Part shown: positions 7,368 to 15,023 of the stretch, piece after piece | Layout: the number at the start of each line of letters is the position of its first letter | Position numbering within the stretch: the stretch's first letter is position 1 | Assembly: GCA_019242135.1 (NCBI GenBank) | Contig: JAFAWC010000596.1 | Span: forward strand, 1 to 24,259 | From: Mycobacteriaceae bacterium | Lineage (GTDB): Bacteria > Actinomycetota > Actinomycetes > Mycobacteriales > Mycobacteriaceae | DNA length: 24,259 nucleotides | Reading direction: 5' to 3' | The notes under the pieces: model-generated | What the model saw: the letters and a program-made list of their open reading frames with translations, nothing else | What the model was told of the DNA's origin: nothing | Database searches by the model: none | Program-made: the position numbers and the translations under genes

Positions 7368-7496
7368 ATGCCCGAAGGCTGTGATCGGGTCAGCCGGCAC
7401 TGGCCGCTGGTCACCGCCGCCGACCGCCAGGCGGATCCGACTCGGGCCAGCGAGCTTCCCGCGCCCCGGTTGTTTTGCGCCTTAAGTTCGTATTGA
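7368..7496 (+). CDS. Possible 42-codon leader ORF translationally coupled to the GTPase-synthetase gene
   Basis: An ATG at 7368 is preceded 7 nt upstream by GGGAG (7356-7360) and opens a frame of 42 codons, rich in Arg, Ala and Pro. It ends at TGA 7494-7496. The stop overlaps the ATG of the fusion gene as TGATG (7494-7498). The downstream ATG has no recognisable ribosome-binding site of its own, so coupled translation from this ORF would explain how it is started. The peptide (begins MPEGCDRVSRHW) matches no family I recognise. It may have no function other than coupling, or the ORF may be chance. Confidence 0.4.
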   Translation: MPEGCDRVSRHWPLVTAADRQADPTRASELPAPRLFCALSSY

Positions 7497-9949
7497 TGCG
7501 CGATATCGACGAGCTCATCGCAGCGGCGCGAGGCGGTTCGACCAGGGCGGCCGGCCGGCTGTTGACCCTCGTCGAGAGTGCGCGCCGCGCCGAGGTGCTG
7601 GCCGCACTTGGCGCCTCCACTGCGCGCGTCGTCGGCATCACCGGGCCACCCGGCGCCGGCAAGTCGACCACCATCGCGGCGCTGGTAGGGGCGTACCGCA
7701 AACAGGATTATCGGGTGGCGGTGCTCGCCGTTGACCCGTCGTCGCCTTTCAGCGGAGGGGCGCTGCTGGGCGACCGGATCCGGATGACCGCGCACATCAA
7801 CGACCCGGGGGTGTTGATCCGGTCGATCGCCAGTCGCGGCCATCTCGGTGGGCTTGCCGCAGCGGTGCCCGCGGCTATCCGGTTGCTCGCCGAACTGGGC
7901 TACGAGGTGGTGCTTTTGGAAACCGTCGGGGTCGGGCAGTCGGAAATCGAGATCGCGGCGGTCGCAGACCCGACAGTTGTGATCCTCAATCCCGGCGCCG
8001 GTGACGCGGTACAGGCGGCCAAGGCGGGACTGCTCGAAGTCGCGGACATCGTCGTGGTGAACAAGGCCGACCGTGCGGGAGCCGACCAAACGATCCGCGA
8101 CCTGCGGGGCGAGACCGACGCACCGATTCTGTCGCTGGTCGCGGCCCAGGGGGAGGGCGTTTCGGAGTTGGTCGCAACGATCGACGCCCACTACCGCGCG
8201 GACACGCCCGCCCGTCGGACGGCCCGCGCCCGCGCGCAGATCTTGTCGTTGGCCCAGACCAAGTTGCGCGCCCACCCCAGCCTGGATCGCCTCGCGGCCA
8301 CGGTCGCGAACGGAGTGCATGACCCCTACACCGCGGCCGATCTCCTGCTCTCGGGCGAAGAACGCGAGGCCACGCGCGCGGTGGGCCCGGCGCGGATGAC
8401 CCTCGGCTGGCACGCCGCACAGACACCCGATCGGGCGGCCATCATCATGGCGTCGAGTCAAACGGCGGTGACCTACGCCGAACTCGAGCAGAGGTCGGCG
8501 CAGTTCGCCCGAGCGCTGCGATCGCGAGGCCTGCGCGTCGGCGATCACATCGCCCTGCTGATGGACAACAGCCCCGCCTTCCTCGAAGTCGCGTGGGCGG
8601 CGCAGCGTTCGGGTCTGTACTACACCGCGATCAACCGGCATCTCCGGCGGGGTGAAGTGTCCTACGTGCTCGACGACTGCGGTGCCGCCGCGCTGATCGC
8701 GAGCAAAGCAATGGCCGACGTGGTCGCCTCGCTGGACCTCACGCGTATTCCGGTGCGGGTATCGGCCGACGGCGAGATCGCAGGCTTCGAGCGCTACGAA
8801 AACGTGTTGGCCGCGGAATCGGCAGCGCCGCTCGACGACGAGTGCGAGGGCCGCGAAATGCTGTATTCGTCGGGTACGACAGGCCGGCCGAAGGGTGTTC
8901 GCAAGCCGCTGCCGGCCACGCCCCTCGGCGACCCCAACGCGCCACCGGTGCAAATCGCGCAAGGTCTGTTAGGCGCGAGGAGCGAAATAAAAACCACCGA
9001 CGATGTTGTCTACCTCTCGCCCGCGCCGCTGTATCACTCTGCACCGCTGGTGTTTACGATGTCGTGGCAACGCCTCGGCGCCACCGTGGTGGTGATGGAG
9101 AAGTTCGACCCCCGCCAGTGCCTGGAGCTGATTGAGCGGTATCGGGTCACCCACGCGCAGTTTGTGCCGACGATGTTCATTCGGATGCTGCGCCTCGCCG
9201 ACTCGGAGCGCAGCCGTCACGACCTCTCCAGTCTGCGTAACGTCATGCACTCGGCGGCACCCTGCCCGGTCGCGGTGAAGCGGCAGATGCTGGACTGGTG
9301 GGGACCGATCATCTACGAGTACTACTCGGGCACTGAGGATATCGGCTCCACGTTCATTTCGCCGCAGGAGTGGCTGGCTCATCCGGGGTCCGTCGGGCGA
9401 CCTGTGGAGGAGTGCCACATCGTCGGGACTGACGGCGCCGAACTCGGCCCCGGACAGGTCGGTGTGATCTATTTCGCGGGTGGGCGATCGTTCGAGTACC
9501 ACAATGACCCCGACAAGACCGCGTCGGCCGCGAACGTCAAGGGGTGGCGGACATTGGGCGACATCGGCTATCTGGACACCGACGGCTATCTGTACCTGAC
9601 CGACCGTCAGACCAACATGATCATCTCCGGCGGTGTCAACATCTACCCCCAGGAGGCCGAGAATGTGCTCGCCGGGCATCCCGCCGTTGCCGACGTCGCT
9701 GTCCTGGGCGTGCCGGACGCCGACATGGGTGAGGCCGTCAAAGCGGTTGTTCAGACCACCGAGTCGGCGATCGACGGCGAAGCCCTCGAGTCCGAGCTGA
9801 TCGCGTACTGCCGTTCGGAGCTGGCCACCTACAAGTGCCCGCGCACCGTCGATTTCGTCGAGGAACTCCCGCGCGACCCGAGCGGCAAGCTCTATAAGCG
9901 ATTGCTGCGTGACCGCTACTGGCAAGGTCACGAGTATCGGGTCATCTGA
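7496..9949 (+). CDS. Fusion protein: MeaB/ArgK-type G3E GTPase joined to FadD-type acyl-CoA synthetase
   Basis: One uninterrupted frame of 817 residues; a TTG at 7475 would add seven. Residues 1 to about 285 are a MeaB/MMAA/ArgK GTPase: Walker A GPPGAGKST (50-58), family signature AVDPSSPFSGGALLGDR (79-93), ETVGVGQSE (142-150) and guanine-specificity NKAD (189-192). After a short linker, residues 301-817 form a full-length FadD4-like ANL synthetase: YSSGTTGRPKG (457-467), YYSGTEDIG, WRTLGDIGYLDTDG and the C-terminal lysine in DPSGKLYKR. MeaB proteins guard and reload B12-dependent acyl-CoA mutases; in IcmF the GTPase is fused to the mutase itself. Fusion to the acyl-CoA-forming enzyme suggests an acid is activated and passed to a B12 mutase, yet no mutase gene is in the window. 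Met301 (8396) could be an internal start giving a separate synthetase. Confidence 0.88.
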   Translation: MRDIDELIAAARGGSTRAAGRLLTLVESARRAEVLAALGASTARVVGITGPPGAGKSTTIAALVGAYRKQDYRVAVLAVDPSSPFSGGALLGDRIRMTAHINDPGVLIRSIASRGHLGGLAAAVPAAIRLLAELGYEVVLLETVGVGQSEIEIAAVADPTVVILNPGAGDAVQAAKAGLLEVADIVVVNKADRAGADQTIRDLRGETDAPILSLVAAQGEGVSELVATIDAHYRADTPARRTARARAQILSLAQTKLRAHPSLDRLAATVANGVHDPYTAADLLLSGEEREATRAVGPARMTLGWHAAQTPDRAAIIMASSQTAVTYAELEQRSAQFARALRSRGLRVGDHIALLMDNSPAFLEVAWAAQRSGLYYTAINRHLRRGEVSYVLDDCGAAALIASKAMADVVASLDLTRIPVRVSADGEIAGFERYENVLAAESAAPLDDECEGREMLYSSGTTGRPKGVRKPLPATPLGDPNAPPVQIAQGLLGARSEIKTTDDVVYLSPAPLYHSAPLVFTMSWQRLGATVVVMEKFDPRQCLELIERYRVTHAQFVPTMFIRMLRLADSERSRHDLSSLRNVMHSAAPCPVAVKRQMLDWWGPIIYEYYSGTEDIGSTFISPQEWLAHPGSVGRPVEECHIVGTDGAELGPGQVGVIYFAGGRSFEYHNDPDKTASAANVKGWRTLGDIGYLDTDGYLYLTDRQTNMIISGGVNIYPQEAENVLAGHPAVADVAVLGVPDADMGEAVKAVVQTTESAIDGEALESELIAYCRSELATYKCPRTVDFVEELPRDPSGKLYKRLLRDRYWQGHEYRVI

Positions 9950-10065
9950 CAGATCGCAGCGGCGAACGGCTGGGAAAGTCGTTGGTGTTGGGTAAGCTGG
10001 CCGCCACGCGCGGGTGAACAAAACCCGTCTCTCACGCCAATTTGAGTTTAAGGGGTGGCGTCACG
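9950..10065. other. Intergenic gap (116 bp) with a small hairpin
   Basis: No ORF with a ribosome site is seen. The inverted repeat CGGGT (10011-10015) / ACCCG (10023-10027) could form only a weak hairpin and has no T-run, so it is not called a terminator. A GGGTAA at 9990-9995 has no matching -35 element. Confidence 0.3.
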
Positions 10066-11232
10066 ATGAGCGTGACCAGCGCCTATCGCACCGGTGTTCG
10101 GGTGTTGCGTGGTTCACCCATGCTGGCCGCGATGGGCGCCGGCTGGTTGGCGTCGGAATTTCCGCCGAAGGTCGTCACTGCCCGCGCCTTGGCGGCTGTC
10201 GGAGGCGACCGGGTCGACCACCTCGCGCGCTTGCTTGCCGCCCAGGGGGCGGACACCGCGGTGGACATCGCACTGCGCCGAACCTTCGGCGCGAGCTACG
10301 CCGATGACGTGTGCCACCCGGTGCAACACGTCGCCACCCCCTCCAGACCGGTGCCGCGCCGCCGTCGACATGCCGCGTTCATCAGCGACATCCCGTACGG
10401 GCCCGGGGGACGGGCGCACCTCCTCGACATCTGGCGCAGAGCAGACCAGCAGCCGGATCACCACGCCCCGGTGCTGCTTCAAATCCCCGGGGGCGCCTGG
10501 ACAATGAACGACAAGCGTGGGCAAGCGTATGCGCAGATGGCGCGGATGGTCGAACTCGGTTGGATCTGCGTCGCTATCAACTACCGCAGGAGCCCGAGCC
10601 ATTCGTGGCCCGCGCACATCGTCGATGTCAAGCGGGCGCTGGCCTGGGTGCGGCGCCACATCGCCGACTTCGGCGGCGACCCTGACTTCATTGCGCTGAC
10701 GGGCGGTTCGGCGGGGGGTCATTTGTGTGCGCTGGCCGCGCTGACCGCAAACGAGCACCGCTGGCAGCCGGGTTTCGAAAGCGCGGACACCACCGTGCAG
10801 GCAGCGGTGCCGTACTACGGTGTCTACGACCTGACCAACGTCGACAGCATGCACCCGATGATGCTGCCCTTCCTGGAACGAGTCGTTTTCAAGTCACGGT
10901 TCGCTGAAGACTCGGGGACTTTCCGACGGGCGTCGCCGATCTTCCACGTCAAGAGCTCCGCCCCGCCGTTCTTCGTGCTGCACGGGGATCGGGACCCGAT
11001 CGTTCCCAGCAGCCAGGCTCGGCTGTTCTGCACAGCGCTCGGCCGAGCGGGGGCCCAAACCATCGCCCACGCAGAACTTCCTAACGCAGCTCATGCGTTC
11101 GACACCGCCACGAGCCTGCGTTCACACGTCGTCGCAGACGCCGTCGCGGCTTTCCTCGGCGCCGTGTACGGCCGGCATCTCAGGCGAAGCGTCAGCTTCT
11201 CGGCCGCGGCTGCGCGCTCTGTTCATGCCTGA
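10066..11232 (+). CDS. Alpha/beta hydrolase, LipO/LipQ-like carboxylesterase
   Basis: 388 residues from the ATG at 10066, preceded by AAGGGG at 10050-10055; an in-frame TTG at 10042 lies before this site and is less likely. The catalytic core is in the second half: the oxyanion segment IPGGAW (140-145, the HGGG-like element), nucleophile elbow GGSAGGH with Ser215, acid Asp310 in HGDRDPIVP, and His343 in NAAHAF. This is the hormone-sensitive-lipase/BD-FAE layout seen in the mycobacterial LipO-type esterases. The first 100 residues are a family-typical extension with a hydrophobic stretch near the N-terminus (MLAAMGAGWLA) but no clear signal peptide. It would hydrolyse an ester or lactone. It lies 116 bp after the GTPase-synthetase gene on the same strand, so it may or may not share its transcript. 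Confidence 0.87.
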   Translation: MSVTSAYRTGVRVLRGSPMLAAMGAGWLASEFPPKVVTARALAAVGGDRVDHLARLLAAQGADTAVDIALRRTFGASYADDVCHPVQHVATPSRPVPRRRRHAAFISDIPYGPGGRAHLLDIWRRADQQPDHHAPVLLQIPGGAWTMNDKRGQAYAQMARMVELGWICVAINYRRSPSHSWPAHIVDVKRALAWVRRHIADFGGDPDFIALTGGSAGGHLCALAALTANEHRWQPGFESADTTVQAAVPYYGVYDLTNVDSMHPMMLPFLERVVFKSRFAEDSGTFRRASPIFHVKSSAPPFFVLHGDRDPIVPSSQARLFCTALGRAGAQTIAHAELPNAAHAFDTATSLRSHVVADAVAAFLGAVYGRHLRRSVSFSAAAARSVHA

Positions 11233-11259
11233 CGCATCTCTGACTTTGCCGTCAAATTC

Positions 11260-11286
11260 GCTTTCGGTGCGGGCCGCCGCGGGTAA
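11260..11286 (+). promoter_or_regulatory. Possible SigF-like promoter before the small membrane protein
   Basis: GCTTT (11260-11264), a 16-nt spacer, and GGGTAA (11281-11286) resemble the mycobacterial SigF consensus GTTT-N15-17-GGGTAT. The -10 is about 55 bp before the start codon at 11341. The -35 matches only partly, so this is tentative. Confidence 0.3.
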
Positions 11287-11340
11287 CCATGGGTAGACGG
11301 CGTCTGTAGGAGGGCCGCCCTCGGCGGGGAGGGATGATCG

Positions 11341-11694
11341 ATGCTGACCGTTGTGCTCGGCGTGGCCGTCCTGGGCATCGCGATGCTTGCGGTGGCGATA
11401 GTGACCGGTAACACCTTCGTTGCCGTTCTCGTCATCGCGCTGGCGGCGCTCGGTCTCGTGCTGTTGGCTCGTGATTGGCTTAAGGAGCGCAAATACTTCG
11501 ACGCTACGGATCCGGACGGCCGATCGGACCGCGGCCAACAACCGCCCGACGAACACGCGCACGCGTCGCTGCAGCCCGACGAATTCGAACCCGACGTGTT
11601 ATACGAAGAGTCCGACGTGGCCGCCGGCGATGTTGCTGACGACACCCGCGAAGACCAGTATCGCGGCGCCGGGCATGACACCGGGGCCACTTAG
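11341..11694 (+). CDS. Small membrane protein with acidic C-terminal tail, function unknown
   Basis: 117 residues. Two hydrophobic helices (about 2-22 and 25-44) are separated by a short TGN turn. A basic patch (ARDWLKERK) follows, then an acidic, Asp/Glu-rich, probably disordered tail of about 65 residues. This predicts a hairpin in the cytoplasmic membrane with the tail in the cytosol by the positive-inside rule. The ATG follows GGGGAGGG (11327-11334) at about 7 nt. Its last 4 bp overlap the convergent flavoprotein gene. No enzymatic motif is seen and I do not recognise the family beyond its likeness to short two-helix mycobacterial membrane proteins. A SigF-like promoter upstream would suggest a stress-related role rather than a catabolic one. 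Confidence 0.75.
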   Translation: MLTVVLGVAVLGIAMLAVAIVTGNTFVAVLVIALAALGLVLLARDWLKERKYFDATDPDGRSDRGQQPPDEHAHASLQPDEFEPDVLYEESDVAAGDVADDTREDQYRGAGHDTGAT

Positions 11695-13304
11695 TCGAGC
11701 GACTGTCCCGTCGCTGCCGCATAACCGGCACGGAAACCGAAAACCATTGCCGGACCGAGGGTTCCGCCGGCCCCCCCGTAAGCCCGCCCGGTCGCGCCTG
11801 CCATCGCGTTGCCTGCGGCATAAAGTCCGGGAATCGGATGGCCGCCGACGTGCAGAACAAGGCCGTCACGATTGGTCCGCGGTCCGCCCTTTGTGCCCAT
11901 CGCGCCGACAGACACGGGCACCGCGTAGTACGGCGCCGTGTCGATGGGCCCCAGTGTCTTTGCGGCCGTGGTCGCGGCGCGTTCGTCGCCCCAGTATCCG
12001 TCGTATGCGCTTGCGCCTCGGCCGAAGTCGGGATCGACGTCTCTGGCCACGTTGCGATTCCATGTCTCGATCGTGCGCTCGAGCCGCTCCGGGTCGATCC
12101 CCGTCTTGGCTCCCAGTTCAGCCAAGTCGGCCGATTGGCAGAACCACTGCGGCACCGGTTCGCCGGGCGCGACACCGAGAAAACCGTACCGTTTGAGGTG
12201 AAGGGCATCGAAAACGATCCACGCCGGGTCGTTGACGTATCCCTCTCGCGGGTCGAGATACTGGAAGGCGCCGGCCATCGAGTTGTACTCGCCCGCCTCG
12301 TTGACGAAGCGCTTTCCGGCGCGGTTCACGATGATGCTCCTCGGGCGGGTCCGCTCGAGCCGAACGCTGCGGCTTCGGGGTCGGCCGTCGATCGTGTCGC
12401 CGGGAATCCGCACGATGGGCACCCACCACGCTTCTCCCATGTTGGCCAGATCGGCGCCTTGAGCCATCGCCATCCGCAGGCCGTCGCCGGTGTTGTTGGG
12501 CGGTGAGACTGCGCCATGCATCGGGCCACGGAGGAAGGCGCCGCTTAGCGACTCGTCCCACTCGAAGCCGCCGGTGCAGAGGATTATCCCGCGGCGGGCC
12601 CGGACGGTGATGGCTCCGCCACTTCGTTCGACTCGTACGCCGGTGATCGTCCCGGACTCCGATATCAGTTCTATTGCGCGGGAATTTGTTTGAGGAACAA
12701 CGCCCCCGTCGAGCAGTCCTTTCAGGAGGCCGGCGACAAGTGCCGTGCCGGCGACGCAGATGTGGCCCGAAGCGTTATCGGCGGATGCGTGGATGCGCGC
12801 CCGGGTCTCCGCGTCGATGCCTACATTGCTGAAGTCGGCCGGAAACGACGTGATCCGCTCGGCCCAGTCGCCCAGCCGGGACAGGTCGTAGGGGACGGCG
12901 GCCAGCGACCGGCCCCCGCCGGGGCGCCCGCCGGGCAGTTCCGGCTTGTAGTCCGGAAACCCGGTGGCGATCTCGAACCGGACATCGCCGTGTGCCTCCA
13001 CGAAATCCAGCATCCGCGCACCTGTTCGCACGAACGTCTCGACCAGTTGCTCGTCCATCGAGCCGAAGGACTGCGCCCGCAGGTAGCTCATCGCATCGGC
13101 AACGGTCAGCTCCTCGCCCGGCACTCGCCGGTGCGCCGGGATCCACACGATGCCACCCGACACCGCGCTCGTGCCACCTACGGTGGCGGCCTTCTCGTAG
13201 ACCTCCACTGACGACCCGTTGACCGATGCGGTCAGCGCAGCGGTCAGACCGGCAGCGCCACTGCCCAATACGACGACATCGGTCTCTCGGTCCCAGGAGG
13301 GCAT
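11691..13304 (-). CDS. KstD-like FAD-dependent dehydrogenase (3-ketosteroid dehydrogenase / fumarate reductase flavoprotein superfamily)
   Basis: 537 residues. FAD is bound by GSGAAG (14-19), EKAATVGGTSAVSGG (37-51) and the C-terminal GLYAAGNAMAGATGRAYGGAGGTLGPAMVFG. The substrate-side segment APYYAVPVSVGAMGTKGG has the Tyr-Tyr (about 459-460) that aligns with the PYY motif of 3-ketosteroid dehydrogenases (Tyr487 of KstD1). These enzymes remove a trans-diaxial hydrogen pair next to a ring ketone and can also act on non-steroid cyclic ketones; the family also includes Delta4 dehydrogenases. The ATG at 13302-13304 is preceded by GAAAGGA. It is second in a minus-strand pair with the IclR regulator gene (18-bp gap). 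Exact specificity cannot be assigned; a second, rather different KstD-like enzyme is encoded at 17596. Confidence 0.87.
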   Translation of the reverse strand: MPSWDRETDVVVLGSGAAGLTAALTASVNGSSVEVYEKAATVGGTSAVSGGIVWIPAHRRVPGEELTVADAMSYLRAQSFGSMDEQLVETFVRTGARMLDFVEAHGDVRFEIATGFPDYKPELPGGRPGGGRSLAAVPYDLSRLGDWAERITSFPADFSNVGIDAETRARIHASADNASGHICVAGTALVAGLLKGLLDGGVVPQTNSRAIELISESGTITGVRVERSGGAITVRARRGIILCTGGFEWDESLSGAFLRGPMHGAVSPPNNTGDGLRMAMAQGADLANMGEAWWVPIVRIPGDTIDGRPRSRSVRLERTRPRSIIVNRAGKRFVNEAGEYNSMAGAFQYLDPREGYVNDPAWIVFDALHLKRYGFLGVAPGEPVPQWFCQSADLAELGAKTGIDPERLERTIETWNRNVARDVDPDFGRGASAYDGYWGDERAATTAAKTLGPIDTAPYYAVPVSVGAMGTKGGPRTNRDGLVLHVGGHPIPGLYAAGNAMAGATGRAYGGAGGTLGPAMVFGFRAGYAAATGQSLD

Positions 13305-13322
13305 ACCGCCGCGTCCTTTCTT

Positions 13323-14024
13323 TCAGCTAAGCGCTTCCGACAGTTGCCGGGCTGCGGTGATCACTTCATCCTTCCCGCGTATCACCACGTCCTCGCGATG
13401 AGAGATGAGGTTGATGCAGGTCGGGGGCGACGGTGCGCGCCGCCGGACCGGCACCGCCAGCCCATAGGTGTTGGGCTCGATCTCGCCATATGTGATCACC
13501 CAGCCCTGCTGACGGGTTTGGAAGACGAGATCTCGTTCCCCGGGCCGCGGCGGCATGGACGCGAGCAGAGCGATCCCGGCGGCCCCGCGATCGAGCGGGT
13601 AGCGGCTGCCTTCGTGAAAGGACAATTGGTACGAGACGCGGCTGGGGACGATGACTGCGACCGCGACCTGCTGGTCGCCCTCCGCGACCAGCAGCGACAC
13701 GGTGGTGCCGAGGTTGTCGGCCAGCGCTCGCAACGTCGGCAGGCACAGTTGGCGCACGTTGTTGTCGAACGAGGCCCCCAGGGCGGCGAGCCCCGCCGCC
13801 GACCGGTACCGACCGTCCTCGCCCTTGGCTACCAGCCGGAACTGGGCGAGCGTGCTGAGCAGGCGGTATGCGATGGTGCGGTGCACACCGATGTCGTCGG
13901 CGACCTGTTGCGCGGTCAACCCCGTTCGCGAGGTCGCCACGAGTTGCAGCGCGGCCAGCCCCCTGGCCAGGGTCTGCGAACCGGGCGCACCGCTGGCTCC
14001 GGCGTTAGCTTTCCCCTCCGTCAC
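13323..14024 (-). CDS. IclR-family transcriptional regulator
   Basis: 233 residues. The N-terminal winged helix-turn-helix spans about 20-80, with LTAQQVADDIGVHRTIAYRLLSTL (36-59) as the DNA-reading unit. The C-terminal effector domain follows, ending with the typical AVPVRRR...ISHR segment; it is slightly shorter than many IclR proteins (about 250). IclR regulators commonly sense aromatic acids or pathway intermediates; E. coli MhpR, controller of the mhp genes, is one. The start is GTG (complement of 14022-14024), preceded by AAGGAAGGGG. It is divergent from the hydrolase-mhpA-mhpB-like operon, the usual position for a local regulator, and 18 bp from the flavoprotein gene it is probably cotranscribed with. 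It is the only regulator gene in the window and so the best candidate to bind the repeated GAGAA palindrome, though this is inference. Confidence 0.9.
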   Translation of the reverse strand: MTEGKANAGASGAPGSQTLARGLAALQLVATSRTGLTAQQVADDIGVHRTIAYRLLSTLAQFRLVAKGEDGRYRSAAGLAALGASFDNNVRQLCLPTLRALADNLGTTVSLLVAEGDQQVAVAVIVPSRVSYQLSFHEGSRYPLDRGAAGIALLASMPPRPGERDLVFQTRQQGWVITYGEIEPNTYGLAVPVRRRAPSPPTCINLISHREDVVIRGKDEVITAARQLSEALS

Positions 14025-14075
14025 GGCGCCCCTTCCTTGACAGACGCACCAACGAGAGTGATGCTCTGACTATAG

Positions 14076-14091
14076 CGCACGCATACGTGCG
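14076..14091. promoter_or_regulatory. Second palindrome in the iclR divergent gap
   Basis: CGCACG-CATA-CGTGCG is a perfect 6-bp inverted repeat, 52-67 bp upstream of the iclR start and 63 bp upstream of the hydrolase start. It is unrelated to GAGAAYNNNRTTCTC. It could be an autoregulatory or second-regulator site, or chance in G+C-rich DNA. Confidence 0.35.
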
Positions 14092-14119
14092 ATAAATGAG
14101 CAATGTGCTTACATATTAC

Positions 14120-14134
14120 GAGAACCCGATTCTC
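14120..14134. promoter_or_regulatory. Palindromic operator candidate, copy 3 (GAGAAYNNNRTTCTC)
   Basis: GAGAACCCGATTCTC differs by one base from the minus-strand reading of copy 1 (GAGAACCTGATTCTC). It ends 19 nt before the hydrolase GTG and lies just downstream of the AT-rich stretch TTACATATTA (14109-14118), a plausible but unproven -10 region. That position suggests repression of the ring-cleavage operon. Confidence 0.62.
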
Positions 14135-14153
14135 CCGGCTAAGAGAGGTTCCG

Positions 14154-15023
14154 GTGTCAGAGCACGAGAGCATCTGGAGTGATCTCCAGGGCGTCCCGTT
14201 CTCGCAGGGCTACCTCGACGCCGGAGGGGTGCGAACGCGCTACCTCCGGGCAGGTGATCCCAGTCTTCCCCTGCTGGTTCTACTGCACGGGTCGGGTGGT
14301 CACGCGGAGGCGTACGTCCGCAACTTGGAGGCCCACGCCGAACACTTTTCGACCTGGTCGATCGACATGCTTGGCCACGGCTACACCGACAAGCCCGGAC
14401 ACCCGCTGGAAGTCGGGCACTACGTCGAACACCTGATGGCCGTGCTGGACGAGATCGCGGCGCCGCGAGCGTGTATCAGCGGAGAATCGTTGGGCGGCTG
14501 GGTGGCGGCCCGCGCCGCGATCGACCAACCTGACCGAGTCGAGCGGCTGGTGCTCAATACCGCCGGCGGTTCGCAGGCCGATCCCGAGGTGATGAGGCGG
14601 ATCATCACGCTGTCGATGGCCGCGGCCGAGAACCCGACGTGGGAAACGGTGCAGGCCCGGATCAAATGGTTGATGGCGGACAAGTCGAAGGGCTACGACG
14701 ACGTGGTCGCGAGCCGCCAGCGCGTGTACCGACAACCCGGCTTTGTCGCGGCGATGCGCGACATCATGGCGTTGCAGGATCCCGAGATTCGGGCGCGAAA
14801 TATTCTCGGGCCGCACGAGTACGGAGCCATCTCCGCGCCGACGCTGGTGCTGTGGACCAGCGATGACCCCACCGCAGACGTCAACGAGGGCCGCCGAATC
14901 GCGTCGATGATTCCCGGCGCGCGGTTCGAGGTGATGTCCGGATGCGGGCACTGGCCGCAGTACGAGGATGCGAAGACGTTCAACCGCTTGCACATCGACT
15001 TCTTGCTGGGGCGTGGACCATGA
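14154..15023 (+). CDS. Alpha/beta hydrolase, meta-cleavage-product (C-C bond) hydrolase-like (MhpC/HsaD/BphD group)
   Basis: 289 residues from GTG 14154, chosen because AGAGAGG (14142-14148) precedes it. The upstream in-frame ATG at 14103 would put operator copy 3 inside the gene. It shows [12 protein letters not shown] (43-54), nucleophile elbow GESLGG with Ser112, an acid in SDDPT (237-238) and His266 in GCGHWPQYE, the combination typical of MhpC/BphD/HsaD hydrolases. These split the vinylogous 1,5-diketone made by extradiol ring cleavage into a dienoate and an acid. The next two genes encode the phenol hydroxylase and extradiol dioxygenase, giving a complete hydroxylation, cleavage and hydrolysis set. 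The stop overlaps the next ATG as ATGA. It is the first gene of the nine-gene operon. Confidence 0.88.
   Translation: MSEHESIWSDLQGVPFSQGYLDAGGVRTRYLRAGDPSLPLLVLLHGSGGHAEAYVRNLEAHAEHFSTWSIDMLGHGYTDKPGHPLEVGHYVEHLMAVLDEIAAPRACISGESLGGWVAARAAIDQPDRVERLVLNTAGGSQADPEVMRRIITLSMAAAENPTWETVQARIKWLMADKSKGYDDVVASRQRVYRQPGFVAAMRDIMALQDPEIRARNILGPHEYGAISAPTLVLWTSDDPTADVNEGRRIASMIPGARFEVMSGCGHWPQYEDAKTFNRLHIDFLLGRGP

Noticed and set aside
7424..7434. CCGCC-A-GGCGG palindrome as an operator or terminator
   Set aside because: Short, pure G+C, no T-run and inside the possible leader ORF; expected by chance in this composition.
7288..7495. A cobalamin riboswitch before the GTPase-synthetase gene
   Set aside because: I could not find the conserved B12-box or a plausible multi-stem fold in this 208-bp gap.
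7316..8962. Long minus-strand open frame of 548 codons opposite the GTPase-synthetase gene
   Set aside because: It is Arg/Gly/His-rich, has no domain I recognise, and lies antisense to clear GTPase and synthetase motifs; a G+C-rich shadow frame.
9990..9995. GGGTAA as a SigF -10 before the esterase
   Set aside because: No GTTT-like -35 at 15-17 nt upstream.
14037..14042. TTGACA as a -35 element for the hydrolase operon
   Set aside because: No acceptable -10 hexamer lies 16-19 nt downstream; the closest A/T-rich element is too far away.
14103..14153. Upstream ATG (14103) as the start of the first alpha/beta hydrolase
   Set aside because: No ribosome site precedes it and the extension would contain the operator palindrome; GTG 14154 follows AGAGAGG and starts the family-like sequence.
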